Of a stretch of 64,000 nt of DNA, positions 42,712 through 54,309 are shown one piece after another. Numbering within the stretch: the first letter of the stretch is position 1; the number at the start of each line of letters is the position of its first letter. The position numbers were made by a program, and so were the translations under genes. Under the pieces are notes generated by a model. That model did no database searches and was not told the origin of the DNA. It saw only the letters and a list, made by a program, of their open reading frames with translations. Source of the stretch: Pseudeuparius sepicola (taxonomy: Eukaryota > Arthropoda > Insecta > Coleoptera > Anthribidae); NCBI GenBank assembly GCA_963920635.1, contig OY987308.1, positions 23,279,096-23,343,095 of the forward strand. The letters run 5' to 3'.

Positions 42712-43300
42712 TCTGCAAAAAAATTGGTCACGGCCTGGCTCTTCCCTATCGCCGGCACTCCCCCTCCCTAAGAAATACATTTCAAGAATATAGTGTTCTT
42801 GATTGAAGTGCACTATTCTTGAATATATACTATCGAATCATTTTTTATGACGGTTTCTATAACTTCGTATATTTGAGGTGAAACAATCATTTTGCTTGGA
42901 TTATATAAGACAAGATTACCGTTACTTGAATAAAGAGAAAGAATTTTCATAATAATAATAACTACTCTTCACATAATATAACAAAGATTTGAACTCAAAT
43001 ATATTGAACAGTATTCATTTAAAGATTAAATATTGCTTCATTTTACACCAATCATTATTTGATTCAAGAAATACGATTTTGTTGATTTCTAAATACATGG
43101 TAAAATTAAATTACAACTTTTATTTTTGAATCAAATAATAGTTATTTTTAACTTTAAGAGGAGTGGACTACTTGCTTTATAAAACTGTTTGCATTTGGCT
43201 GTACCATATTTTTTTCATCGGAGCGATAATTTATTTCAGGTGAATAAATAGTTTTGAAAAAACCATATTCTCAGCTTTTAAGATTACCTTTTTGAGAGTG
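42712..43300. other. AT-rich noncoding sequence
   Basis: Includes an imperfect inverted repeat at 42780-42835 (TTTCAAGAATATAGTG against CACTATTCTTGAATATA). Nothing else recognised. Confidence 0.4.
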
Positions 43301-44312
43301 CAGGGACCCTTTAAAGTAAGGGGACCCAGCATTATACTTTCCAAAGTGAGGTCTATTCTTTCATCATTCTAATGGTCTCAGTGATGCCAAGTATGCCATT
43401 TTATTGGAGAATCTATGAGTATGACAGGTTCTTTGATTGTTAGTAAACATTAATAATGGTTTCCATGATTTCTAAAAATTAGAATGTGGCAACTGTCAAA
43501 TGAAAGAAATTTATTTTATAGTTGAAATCAATTTCCAGCAATTATTTCCACGAATTTAAGTATAATAAGTATGGTAAGTCAGTAGTGCCGATTTTGCTTA
43601 TTTAAGAATTTGTCGCTATTGCGCCTTGTTACCAGGTTCCTCAATCCATTTATAATATGTATACTTGAACTTTCTTCCCTTGTTGAATCTATCTACCCAA
43701 AGAACTTTCACAGATTTCGGGATGGACTAATAAGATTAGGTCTAGTAGTTCTAATGATGTAGTTTTTCTGGGTGTTCATTATAAAATTTTTGTAATTTTA
43801 TTTCTCTCCCAAGGTATACCTCACAAACTTAAAATTAACTTGTAGTCGTAGATAAAAACTCTTTAAAAAAGACCTGACTGAAGCTACCTGCTTAATAATT
43901 TAAAATTTTCGAAATACGATTTGTTTTGAACTACCTACTTATACGTACCTAATTTCCTCGTAATGGGAATTGTAGGATTACTAAAGGTGATGCAGGAAAA
44001 ATCTGGTTGCAATTATTGGGACTACTACAGGCGGCCGCATTACCTTTAATTGACACATCTGTGTATCTGGAAGTTAGAAAAGTTAAAAATTGTGAATTAT
44101 GATGGGAAATATTTTGCCTCCTTTAGAATCTATGGCATTGGTATGTCACATAAAACCTGATGGCAGTTGGACACTGACATATAACATAACCTTGTATCAG
44201 CCCCCTTGTGGTCTCCTTGGAGTCAACAGAAAACAAACTTCCCCTCAACGCTTCACTTTTCCTATGTGATAGACTGTGACATGCCGGGTCCCCTTATTTT
44301 AAAGAATCCCTG
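43301..44312. mobile_element. Non-autonomous hAT-like element, copy D (full length)
   Basis: CAGGGACCCTTTAAAGTAAG at the left, TTATTTTAAAGAATCCCTG at the right, with about 32-bp TIRs running into GGGGACCCAGCAT. Uninterrupted, about 1,012 bp, in the orientation of copy B. Flanks TGAGAGTG and GTTGGGAC do not match, so the target duplication has decayed or one side is rearranged. Confidence 0.85.
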
Positions 44313-44429
44313 GTTGGGACAATAAGGCCATTAGTGTCATTATTCGCCGATTTTGGGCATTAGACAGATAGCTAGATCAATATACTTGAAAACAACGGAA
44401 CTCAGAAATTAGGAGATCCGTTTTGGAAA

Positions 44430-45690
44430 CTTTCAATAATTATTACTATAATTTGGCATTTGTCTTCCATGATAACCTACGACCCAAGGAGTAATCCCTT
44501 AAAAAAGGCTGGATCTATTTGTATAAATTGACACGCCCTTAACTTGTTAGTCGTTGAGGTTAGAAGGCATAACTTATGATTTTTTTAAATGGAACACCTT
44601 ATATATTTTTGGATTATTGAATTCTACGCATTTTTCCGATGCCAACGAAGTATATGTTTGCTCCAACCGTTCGTTCAGAACTGAGCCTTTTTTGTGAGGG
44701 ATTTTTGATAGGGAGCTATGGAAGACAGATGCCAAATTATAGTAATAATTATTATTGACAGTTTGCAAGTATATTCACGCTTTGGAAAACAAAATGGGCT
44801 ATTTTAAGATTTCAGAGAAAAATCAAGAAGGGAAATTGAGAGAAATGAGAAATTTTAAATAGTAACTTAGTTACATAATAAACTTCGTCAGCTTTATTGT
44901 TTGAAATTTAATTTTTATTGAAAACGACAATAACATTTAGAAAAAGATATACGTATTACAAATGCTCCACATGGCCCCCATCTTGCTCAATGAATTTATT
45001 ATTATTTGCTAAATTGCTATGTTCAGTATTTAATATGTGAATTTATTCCCGAATTCTTCCTTTCAATGTTTCTACATTTTCCGGTATGTCATAATAAATT
45101 TTGTTTTTAAAATAACCCCACCAAAAATATATAAAAATATATCCTTTTTCTAAATAATATTAGTGTCGTTTTCAATAAAAATTAAATTTCAAACAATAAA
45201 TTTAACGAAGTTTATTATCTATGTTACTATTTAAAATTTCCCATTTCTCTCAATTTTCCTTCTTAATTTTTCTCTGAAATCTTAAAATCGCCCATTTTGT
45301 TTTCCAAAGCGTGAATATACTTGCAAACTGTCAATAATAATTATTACTATAATTTGGCATTTGTCTTCCATGGCGACCTATGACGACCCAAGGAGTAATC
45401 TCTCCCAAAAAAGCTCAGTTCTGAACGAACGGTTGGAGGGAACATATAACATATAATTCGTCGGAATCGGAAAAATGCGTAGAATTCAATAATCCAAATA
45501 TGTTCAAGGTGTTCCATTTAAAGAAACATAAGTTAGGTCTGCCACGGCTTTCTAGCACGCACTGTATAAGGTCCAATAGCGTCACAAGAAACTTTGTATT
45601 AGTATCTAAAACTTTTGTAAAACAACTTTTTTCTAACCTCAAAAACTAACAAGTTAAGGGGGTGTCGATTTATCGTGAGCCACCTTGTAC
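44430..45690. repeat. Foldback element, family W, copy 2
   Basis: Left arm from about 44515 (AATTGACACGCCCTTAACTT) pairs with the right arm ending near 45690 (TTAAGGGGGTGTCGATTTAT). Landmarks in both arms: AAATGGAACACCTT, GTTCAGAACTGAGC, TTTGGCATTTGTCTTCCAT, TGAGAGAAATGAGAAAT. Arms are about 500-600 bp around an AT-rich centre near 45060. 44430-44510 is a fragment of a further copy. Confidence 0.85.
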
Positions 45691-47394
45691 ATCATTTAAA
45701 TTGGGTGCCAATTTCGTTAGCATATGAAGCATATATGCCCACCAAAATTCCATGTGCCAATTCGACCCAGCGACTTTAGTTATGCTTTTAATCGGCATTT
45801 TCCCGAAACACCACTGGTACTGCGACCTTTGCCTCCGAGCAGATTACATTCGGGACAAAATAACATAAACTGTGCAGCAACAGACGTAAAAATAGCTTTT
45901 TTTAATTAAACAAACGTGAAACTTATTAAAAATGTCGTCAATAATAATATTTAATTCGTTTTTTTTTTCAAAGATGCACGTGGCCTTTGGCACATCTTAT
46001 TAGTGCAAAGGTCGCCGGCAAATGATTGTGTGTAGATTATTTTTTTTATTCTATAATCTATGCAGTAAAGATTTCAGTATAGTAGGTATTAAGTAAATGC
46101 CATTTTTTATCGACAACATTATCTTCTCTTATCTCAATATAAACACGGTGTTTTGTTGACTTTGCATTGGCTGTTGTGGGTGTCGGAGTCGCATATTGCA
46201 TATATTTTCTCAAATTAAATTAATATAACCTCCTACTAATAGTAGGTGTATTATGTACTAAGGGACTAAGGTGCTTGTAAGGAAGGGCAACAATCACTCG
46301 ATGGATTAAGAGTCACTTTTGTTCTGTATCTACTCAAATGAGTGTCAAATGAAAAGTCAAATGAATGTCGTAAATGAGATTTTGAAAGAGCTTTAGTCTT
46401 TTGTGAAATTACGTTTATAAAACTTGTTGCATAAATATACAATTTCTGATACTTCTATTCTGTGTTTATAAAACAAAACTATTCCTATGAAATTTTCAAT
46501 GTCATTGACGTGATGCAAAGTACCTACCTGCAATAACATATCGTCTTACGAAAGCTGTGTGCTCAGCAAAAGCTTTTAGGCTTGACCCACATAATTGCAA
46601 CACGGAGGTCTTAATAAGGTCACCTCAATGTGTTTATTTTAAACGGCAAATAGCGCAAGAAAAACAACTGGAAATCGCTCGTGGGCGTTCACTGTTCGCT
46701 CGTTATAGACAGACAACTACCAATTTCTTCATTATTTGATGCCGGGAACAATATGTTGGTCCCTTGAGATTTAGAAATACGAAGGCCCAGCATAGAAGTA
46801 CCCCAAAAGACGTCTCACTTATTCACCCGAGTATAAATAGGCTGTAGTCATGGGTGAATTTAGTTCCTTCTTATGTCTGGAAGCCGGGGGGAAAAGGCCT
46901 ACTATTTTTAACGCCCCTAACTGTCACGTGGCAGACGGTGGAACTATCGGCGGTATTTTTGGAATGACGCATCCATCTGAGGCAGCGAAATGTTTTGATG
47001 TGTTCTGGTAAATATAATTAGTAAACAGGGTGTTAAACGAGGAGCTCGTCGTCGGATTTAAACGCGGAAAATTGTGGGACGGAATCGAATTCAAGCTTCA
47101 ATTTCGACATCTAACCTGCCTAAACCTGACACATGTTTTATATAATTGAAAAATAAGCTAATGGGCAGATATAAATGCATTCTATTGAAATATTTATGTT
47201 CATAGAAGTAACAGTTCTGTATGTTGTATGTTAGTTATCTTGGTTTCTTTATTTTTACTGACTTGTCAAGTTATAAAGGTTATATTCATTGTGGTTTCTT
47301 AGCGAAATTGTTTAGTTCAGCGTTGAAAAAAATAGTGTAATTCCGTGATTTTAGTGTAGATTTTTCAACTGTCTTACTTTCTGTGGCTTATACT
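45691..47394. other. Unique noncoding sequence
   Basis: No repeats with partners in the window. ORFs at 45724-45909 and 46557-46739 lack support. A lone ACAGGGTGTTAAAC lies near 47026. Confidence 0.35.
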
Positions 47395-48490
47395 TCTAAG
47401 CAAACAAGAAGGTAAAGATAATACTTTAGAACTATTTCAAGATTTTGAAGATTTGGGTTGGGGTGTCAGCTATTGACTTATGTTATGTTTATGCTAAGCC
47501 AATGCCTGACATAGGTGCCAGTCACAAGTCATGCAAAAATGATCTCTAAAGTCTCCAACAATGAACCTTATAATGGTGTACATATTTCACGTCAATGAAT
47601 GCCTGACACTTCTGTCAGCCACTGGCTGTACCTACAATCTGTCAGCTATTGGTCACATTTGGCACTGACTATGGTTGACCTCGGAGTACCTACTGTCTTC
47701 AAGAGCATCAAAACAAGTATAGATTCAACCATTCTTCTTCTTCTTGTCGAAAGTGCTGAACACGACTAATAATTACTAGTACGATCTTTACAAGTTTACC
47801 ATGTCAAATTAAATTCAATTAGGTATTCAAAATAAATTCAAAGATTGTATAGTTAAGAAACGACTCTATAGAGAATTTGTGCCGACTGTCATTTTAGGGG
47901 AAAAGAAGAACAATAAATAGAAAACAGATAGAACATATTAAATAAGAAAAAAACAGTTGGAGTTAAATAAAATGTGAATACATTTACAAGAATCAATATT
48001 ATCATAGAAAAATAAAAGAAATGGGTAAATAAAAGCGAACATTATTTTAATAACAACCGTGACCTATGAACAAAAATAACAATTTCAAAAATTGGAAACC
48101 CAAAGTTTTCTACTCAAGAATAAATTACTTCATAATATATATGTTCCAGAAATGAGAATATACGAATAAATAAACATTTCTACATACAATAATCACTTGC
48201 GTTTTCCTTTTTAAAAATTGCTTTGACCATTTTTATAGGGTGTCAGGTTTTGGGCTTATCTGATTCAGGCCAAGGGTCTAGTAAAAAAAATCACTATGTA
48301 AGCTACTGGATAAAAAAATATAAATTTTAAAATATCGATTTTAAAAAAATATATTGCAGATTTGATTTGGGCTGTTGGTAATTATTTCCAGTGATGTGTC
48401 TCCTACTTACTCCATATTATAAGAATCATCAATAAACGCGCCAAATTGATTTTTATATATTGAAATTTGATAATTTTATTTTTTTTCGTC
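47395..48490. repeat. Repeat X, uninterrupted copy
   Basis: Begins CAAACAAGAAGGTAAAGATA and ends around AACGCGCCAAATTGATTTTT, matching 19885-19948 plus 21915-22360. About 540 bp in the middle (47440-47990) have no match in the other copy. Contains GGTGTCAGG motifs several times. Noncoding. Confidence 0.75.
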
Positions 48491-49889
48491 AAATTTCAGT
48501 TTCTAAAATGGTTTAAATAAGAGATCTGATTTCACCGTGTCTTATACATATCGGGGCGCTGCTTCGGTTGGCGCAAGGTAGAATAATGTAGCTCTAACCG
48601 TTTCGGCGCAAATGGCCTTCAAAGTCAGAGAGGCCCTTACCCATATTATGTTTTAGGAATCAGTGGGATCTAAATCTGCGCAATTACAAATATCGAAATA
48701 AAAATCGCTTATCAATCACACGGAAATTACCTTTGAAATACTGTCCGAAAAAATGATATAGACGGGTACAGAGTGCAGGCGCTCGCCGCCACATTGCTGT
48801 CGTAATTCTCATTGTTTTTTCGCTGTTGCGCAAGCCAGGCGCTGATAAAACCGTTTTTACCGATATTTTCGTATGCAATAAAAATATTTTATTGGCGAGA
48901 CGTCAAACTGGGTAACCGCACGTGTGCTATACGTAGGAATTAAATTATTAACACGGAAAAATTCGAATCGGTCATCGATTTTGTAGACCTTTCCTTTTGG
49001 ACGTTTCAATCTTTAATACAACCATCGATTTGAAGCCCTTATATTGTATGCTGAGACTCGTAGGTTGTTGTTTCCCACCACAATTTTATTATTAGGCATT
49101 GGATTTTTTGTTGTCTACGGATCTATTACCCATTTATAAAATGCCTAATTTAGATAGTCTGTTAAATTTTTTCCCACATTAAAATACACACAACACACAT
49201 ATGTACTAAACTCGGGCACTTGTTTGTAGTATAAACAAAAATACAAGATAAGCCAGACGGTTACAAATAGGACTTTTTATACCTACTCGTGTCGCCTATG
49301 GTGTTACAGAAATTTAGAGATAAAAATTGTAAGATAAAAATATGTATGCGTATGAACAAAAACGTTGTTTTAAAAATGGTTAAAGGAAGTTTTATCAAAT
49401 CGAGACACAATGGAGCGACTTATAAGTAGTTGGCATTGACCGAGCCTCAGCATAATGTTTCTAGCATTTCTAGCCGCTATTTGACATTTTCAAGCCAAAA
49501 TGTAAACAAATATTGTACTCGACCAATTTTTTTCTAGTGCGAAAACTTGCCTGTTCTTGCATCAAACAAAATTTCGTCACACAATTACACCGATCGGAGT
49601 CGTATTATTGAAAACTCAATTTAATTTCTAATTGTTCACGACGAAATTTCACTCGGAACCGATACCCAGATGTTACGCAACGGCAACGCTGTTTCGTAAG
49701 AGCCATTGTTGCGATTCGAACGTCTCGAAAATCGAAAACAAACGTCTTCTAATTTCGGTGTAGGTACGCAATATCTTGCTCTCGAGATTTGACAACGTCG
49801 GTTGACTCTGACGGTGCTGAGTTTGAAATCCGTTGATTCAGGTTAGGTTATCTATGCTTGTAAGATAAATAAATCTCCATATTGTAGCT
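48491..49889. other. Unique noncoding sequence
   Basis: Nothing recognised. The ORF at 48684-48878 (minus) is unsupported. Confidence 0.35.
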
Positions 49890-50050
49890 TTTCTATAACC
49901 TGGACTTTGACCTGGACCAACACTAGCTACGTCACAGAAGGGGCGGGCTTCTTTCAAAGTGCGCAGGCGCAAGCCCTATTGCAGTTACTTCTACCCTCTG
50001 ATAGATGGCGCCGCGGCCAAATCAACGGTAGGTTTTCTCCGTTACGCTGT
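49890..50050 (+). promoter_or_regulatory. Promoter-like cluster (CRE, GC box, NRF1-type site)
   Basis: In about 100 bp there are TACGTCACAG (CRE-like, ~49929), GGGGCGGGC (GC box, ~49940), GTGCGCAGGCGCAAG (close to the NRF1/Ewg palindrome, ~49959) and AGATGGCGCCGCGG (~50002). This combination is typical of TATA-less housekeeping promoters. AACG|GTAGGT near 50028 could be a donor of a 5' UTR exon. Direction is unproven. Confidence 0.4.
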
Positions 50051-50392
50051 ACAACGAGCGCTTCTAAACCGCGATTATGGATAGAGTTGGGTTTAAAAAT
50101 TCAAACCACCGAATCTGTTGTGACAAATAGCAGTCACAACAATATTTAACAGGTTTTATTTACGATGCGAAATAATTCTTGAAACGATGGGAGCGTGGAG
50201 TGGGCGAAACGTTATTTTTAAACGCGCATATCGCCGCGAATTAAGTGTTATAAGCCAAAAACACAAATAGGCGGCGATTTAAAAATAAAATTGTGTGAAT
50301 TGCGCGTGTTGCAGAAATTTCTTTCAGTTTCTAACATAACATTCACCAATAAGTTCAACAGTGACTTTTTCAGGGGTACTATAACAAGTGAT

Positions 50393-50530
50393 GTGCCTAT
50401 TATTATCGATAAGAGGTACCTTTCGTTAATTTTACGAGTTATAATCCCAAAGCTGAAGATTCGAGTGGTATTTTCTTAGCATTGGGATTATAATTAAATT
50501 AAGGAAAGGTATTATCTATTAGGCATACCA
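50393..50530. repeat. Imperfect inverted repeat
   Basis: GTGCCTATTATTATCGATAA with GGTACCTTTCGTTAATTTTA is mirrored by TTAAGGAAAGGTATTATCTA and TTAGGCATAC. Arms are about 55 bp with mismatches. A small decayed MITE is likely. Confidence 0.55.
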
Positions 50531-50614
50531 CGAGTTGTATTTAAAAAGAGAATTTAACAACTGCAAATAGTTTAATAATTATTCAGTGTGTATGTAGCCA
50601 TAAATATTTTCCCC

Positions 50615-50642
50615 AATGACGTCAAAACCTACTGACGTCATT
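50615..50642. promoter_or_regulatory. Paired CRE sites in a perfect palindrome
   Basis: AATGACGTCA, eight bases, then TGACGTCATT: two full cAMP-response-element cores arranged as an exact 10-bp inverted repeat. It lies about 50 bp from the tRNA-like sequence. Factor binding is inferred only from the motif. Confidence 0.4.
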
Positions 50643-50691
50643 GATTTCCCCTCTTCGAAAATGTAATTTAAAAAATAAAAATAAAAAAAGC

Positions 50692-50764
50692 AGTCACAAC
50701 TGAGATTTGAACCCAGGACCTTTGGCACGCAAAGCGAGAATCATGCCCCTAGCCCATTGAGGTC
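50692..50764 (-). pseudogene. tRNA-Pro-derived pseudogene
   Basis: The minus strand reads CTCAATGGGCTAGGGGCATG, ATTCTCGCTTTGCGTGCCAA, AGGTCCTGGGTTCAAATCTC. This follows eukaryotic tRNA-Pro through the D arm (GG-CTAGGGG-ATGATTCTCGCTT) and T arm (GGTTCAAATC, the B box). The anticodon position reads TGC in place of TGG, the anticodon 3' stem has mismatches, and the acceptor stem does not pair. A T-run follows, like a pol III terminator. It is a decayed tRNA gene or a tRNA-derived SINE head. Confidence 0.75.
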
Positions 50765-50989
50765 AGATGAATGTTTTACTTAACTAGCCGTATATAAATT
50801 TAATTATCATGCTTAAAAGTTAAAGTCCATTTGACAGCTATCATTTAGGTGGAGCTGTCGGTTCTGAATATGTTTTTTTGTGCTAATAGATATATTAAAT
50901 TTGGTGATGTGAAGAAGTTATGGGGTTATCAATTTTAGCTGCCATAATATTGATTTAGCGTCACTAGGACGTAACTAAGAGAATAGGAT

Positions 50990-51230
50990 TTCAGTGAAAA
51001 TACCAATAGTGGTATTATCGTATGTAATATCACAAGTGCCGGAAATTTTATCGATAATTTTTTCGAAAGCGCTATTTTGCCTAGAAAGATCACGAGTATA
51101 AATTGGTCTTTTATTTTATCTCTGAAAATAAAAGCCCAATTTGTACGAATGGTTTTGCTAATGGGCAAAATATGGCTTGAGAATAAAATTATCTATAGAA
51201 AAATTTCCGGCACGAGTGGTATTTGTCGCG
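50990..51230. repeat. Inverted repeat with GTGCCGGAAATTTT arms
   Basis: AATAGTGGTATTATCG, AAGTGCCGGAAATTTTATCG at the left is mirrored by TTATCTATAGAAAAATTTCC, GGCACGAGTGGTATTTGTCG at the right. Possibly a MITE. The minus-strand ORF 51158-51355 starts outside and runs through the right arm; it has no recognised motif and I do not call it. Confidence 0.55.
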
Positions 51231-51355
51231 ATTATTTCTCGAATACGATTTAATAATTTCTGTATTAATTTTTTTCTATGTTTACATTTCCAAAACGATT
51301 CATTTTGAAAGAGTTTATTGACAGCTTCGACTGTAGCGTTCGAGTAAACAAACAT

Positions 51356-52371
51356 GACGCTTGGATATCCAAGGCAAATGTGTCATAAATTTAAACGGAG
51401 ACGGAGGTCCAATAACAAAAATTTAGGAATGTAAAAGTTATATAAAATCATTGATACAATGCTTAATAGTACCGCAACATAATTTATAAGCTGCATAATT
51501 TAGAACAGTGTGAAATACACAAACTTATTGGATGCAAGCAGTATGAGGGAAATAATCGCTGAAATCATTACCTGATTGGTCAATATTTTAAAAATTCTGT
51601 CATTTCATCTGGTTCCTATTGGCAGGCGAGTAAGATAAAATGAGTATAAGATTTCATTTCTTTATTTTTGAAGTAATATCGAAATTTGGCATGTATAAAT
51701 AGGAGTATGAGATTCATTATTAATGTTGGCTTTCCAGCTTGATCAGTGGCGGAGATATGGTTATTTGCCCAGATTATTTGCTAAATATTTCCGATTTCGA
51801 GTTATAACAAAGAAAATACTTACAATTTAATTTAATTTTTTAAAAATAAAAGATGCAAATGGAATAATATATCACGTGTATCACCCTGTACACGAATACC
51901 TGTAATATAGTTTCTAGAGCATTTCTTCGGGGTCAGCGAGTAGCGCACAACGTTCCTGTCCTTACGTAAATTCAAATAAGTCTTCCGCCTTTCTTATAAC
52001 TTTCCATTGTCTTCTTGCTCTTTACATAAACGTTCATAATCGTCCCATTAGAGACCTAGCGGGTTTTAACGACGTACGAATGAATTATTGGTCATGTATT
52101 TTTACGCGGAAACGATCTCAGATTAATGAAGGAAACAAACGCCGAAGTAGATGGTACTCGGACTGGTTTTGGGGCATTCGACAAATTTCTTTCCGTCCCA
52201 ACTCGAGCGCGCCGCGCATACGTTCTGCGCAGAATGAAGACATTTTCCCCGCTAAATACGGACAAATTGCGCTACCTTAAGCGGGAACGAGGCGTAAAAA
52301 ATCCAGACTCGATTAGCATTCGTAGAAGACGTGAGCCGTTCTCGAGAATTCAAGTCAGTTTGGGTATAATC
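51356..52371. other. Unique sequence, GC-richer after 52080
   Basis: AT-rich until about 52060. From 52080 to 52380 it becomes CpG-rich with a plus-strand frame open from 52126, which continues across the insertion site into 54310. Before the Mutator-like insertion this was one GC-rich segment with 54310-54800. Confidence 0.4.
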
Positions 52372-52380
52372 GCACCGGGC
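52372..52380. repeat. 9-bp target duplication, left (GCACCGGGC)
   Basis: Identical to 54301-54309 and immediately outside the terminal inverted repeat. Confidence 0.9.
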
Positions 52381-52624
52381 GCATTTTCATATGTTACCGA
52401 CAAGAAAAAGCGCTCGGCTTGGCGAACACCTCTGTATAAGTTACAGACGTATTTATTCGTTTTCGTCTGTAACATAATATACCGCCAAGGGCATGCGCTC
52501 GGCCCTTGATTTCCGAACACCTCTTTTTAACTGACAGATGTATTTATTCGTTTTCCCGTGTAACATAATTACTAGACATAGGTACCTACCTAGTCGTTAG
52601 TTGAGATATTTGAAAAATAAAAAA

Positions 52625-52720
52625 ATGAGCTTGGATAATCTCCCTGAAGATTTTGAATACATTAGTGACGGCGATAGCAAAAAATTTAAAACAAATATAA
52701 AGAATATATTCGAGGTTGAA
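52625..52720 (+). CDS. Candidate first exon inside the Mutator-like element
   Basis: ATG in context AAAAAATGAGC opens MSLDNLPEDFEYISDGDSKK and ends FEVE at consensus donor GAA|GTAAGT. The 32-residue segment is acidic then Lys-rich. No downstream exon was recognised before the right TIR. It may be a captured host exon or the element's own 5' exon. Confidence 0.4.
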
Positions 52721-53459
52721 GTAAGTATTTTCATATTTTTATTTCATTTAATTAAGGTTTATTTATTAATAATTAAGGTTTATAAGATTCTCGAATTAAA
52801 AAGAGCTAAATTTATATTTTTTTATGCTAATGCATAACGTCAACAGTGTCAACACTGGCATAAAGGATATGGCAGAAAGACAGTAGATACAGGAGACAGA
52901 TTTTGCAAAAAATTAAGTTGCCCAGGTATTTTGTGGTAGATTTAAATAGATAAGTATAAGAAAATTAGTAGGCAATGACTGGGGTCACTTTTCACTTTAA
53001 TTTTTGGAGCCATCTGTTGATTGTATCCAATATTGCTGTAATAACCTTATGTCAGTGTCACACATTGGATAACTAGGGCTTAAAGTATCATTTAACGCCT
53101 CATTGCGGAATTGTGAATTTATATCTAATACAATGTGAACATTACCTTTATAACTTGGGTTTATATTTTTTAATTTCGGTATCAGGTTTCATTCATTAGT
53201 GCCCATTGTTTAGACATTTAATTTTTTAGTTTTCTTTGTAAACAGAAGATATCATAATAAACTGGTCATTTAAATCGGTTTTTAACACACGTTTTTACTC
53301 TCGTTTTTACTTCTTGTTTGTCTGTTCGGAATTTTGTGATCGATTTTTAACAAACTTCCCGATGAGCTAAAGACTTGAAACTTTAAACATGTCTCAGAAA
53401 TGGATCACAATGCAATTTAATATACATATACATGCGCATGTCGCGCATGCGCCCCACGT

Positions 53460-53925
53460 TTTTCAGCTACGAAAAGTTTCTCGGTAATTTTAAAAATAAA
53501 TTATTGATGGTTCAAAAATTAAACCTTTGTAGAATTTTCCGATTAATTCTAATATTTATGATGTCAGACTTAATATACCTACAGGGCGTAAAAAGGTGTT
53601 TCTCGGCAATTTTAAAGATAAACGGATGGTTCAAAAACTAAGCTTGTCTAGAATTTTCAGAGGAATTCGAATATGGCGTCAGACTTGATATACAGAGCGT
53701 TGTTAAAAAGTGTTTCTGGTTAATTTTAAAGAGAAACTGAGGGTTCAAAAATTAAACTTGTGTAGAATTTTCCCAGGAATTCGAATATGACGTCAGACTT
53801 AATATACCTACAGGGCCTTGTTAAAAAATTGCTTCTCGGTAATTTTAAATGGTTCAAAATTGAACTTGTGTAGGTAGAATTTTCCGAGGAATTCGAACAG
53901 ATGTCGATCTTGATATAGGTACATA
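53460..53925. repeat. ~115-bp tandem repeat, four degenerate units
   Basis: Each unit carries TTTCTCGG(T/C)AATTTTAAA, GGTTCAAAAATTAAAC, TAGAATTTTCCGAGGAATTC and GTCAGACTTAATATACCTAC. They sit within the Mutator-like element. A related single segment is at 5465-5640 in the opposite orientation. Confidence 0.88.
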
Positions 53926-54300
53926 AGAAAAAAGCACCCCATAACTTAAGTGTATGTGTGGACAAAAATATAGGATTGGGTGATAACAAAAGAAAAAAAT
54001 GATTAATACTTGCGTATTACTCCGGTTGCTTATGTTAGAGTATAGGTATATTTATTTTACAATAAAAAAATAAAAATGACCCGATATCCAAAAAAAATAT
54101 GTATGACCTGTTTTCCTACCTCTTAACAATCTAAACTCTTCCCGCCATCAAACCAGTTACCTATAGGTACTTGTCTCCTATGTAGGTTACGCTCTTATTC
54201 TATATATGTTACAGACGAAAACGAATAAATACGTCTGTAACTTATACAGAGGTGTTCGGCAAGCCGAGCGCTTTTTCTTGTCGGTAACATATGAAAATGC

Positions 54301-54309
54301 GCACCGGGC
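54301..54309. repeat. 9-bp target duplication, right (GCACCGGGC)
   Basis: Partner of 52372-52380. Confidence 0.9.

Larger units (their letters stand above)
52381..54300. mobile_element. Mutator-like element, 1,920 bp, 9-bp TSD
   Basis: Left TIR 52381-52476 begins GCATTTTCATATGTTACCGA. The right TIR 54205-54300 is its inverse with about one mismatch over roughly 95 bp. The exact 9-bp GCACCGGGC lies outside both ends. Long TIRs plus 9-bp duplication are the usual marks of Mutator-like elements. Inside are a short exon-like frame (52625-52720), a degenerate second stretch resembling the TIR (52490-52570) and a four-unit tandem repeat (53460-53925). No transposase is seen. The near-identical TIRs indicate recent insertion. 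Confidence 0.88.

Noticed and set aside
51158..51355. 65-codon minus-strand ORF
   Set aside because: Runs through an inverted-repeat arm; no recognised family.
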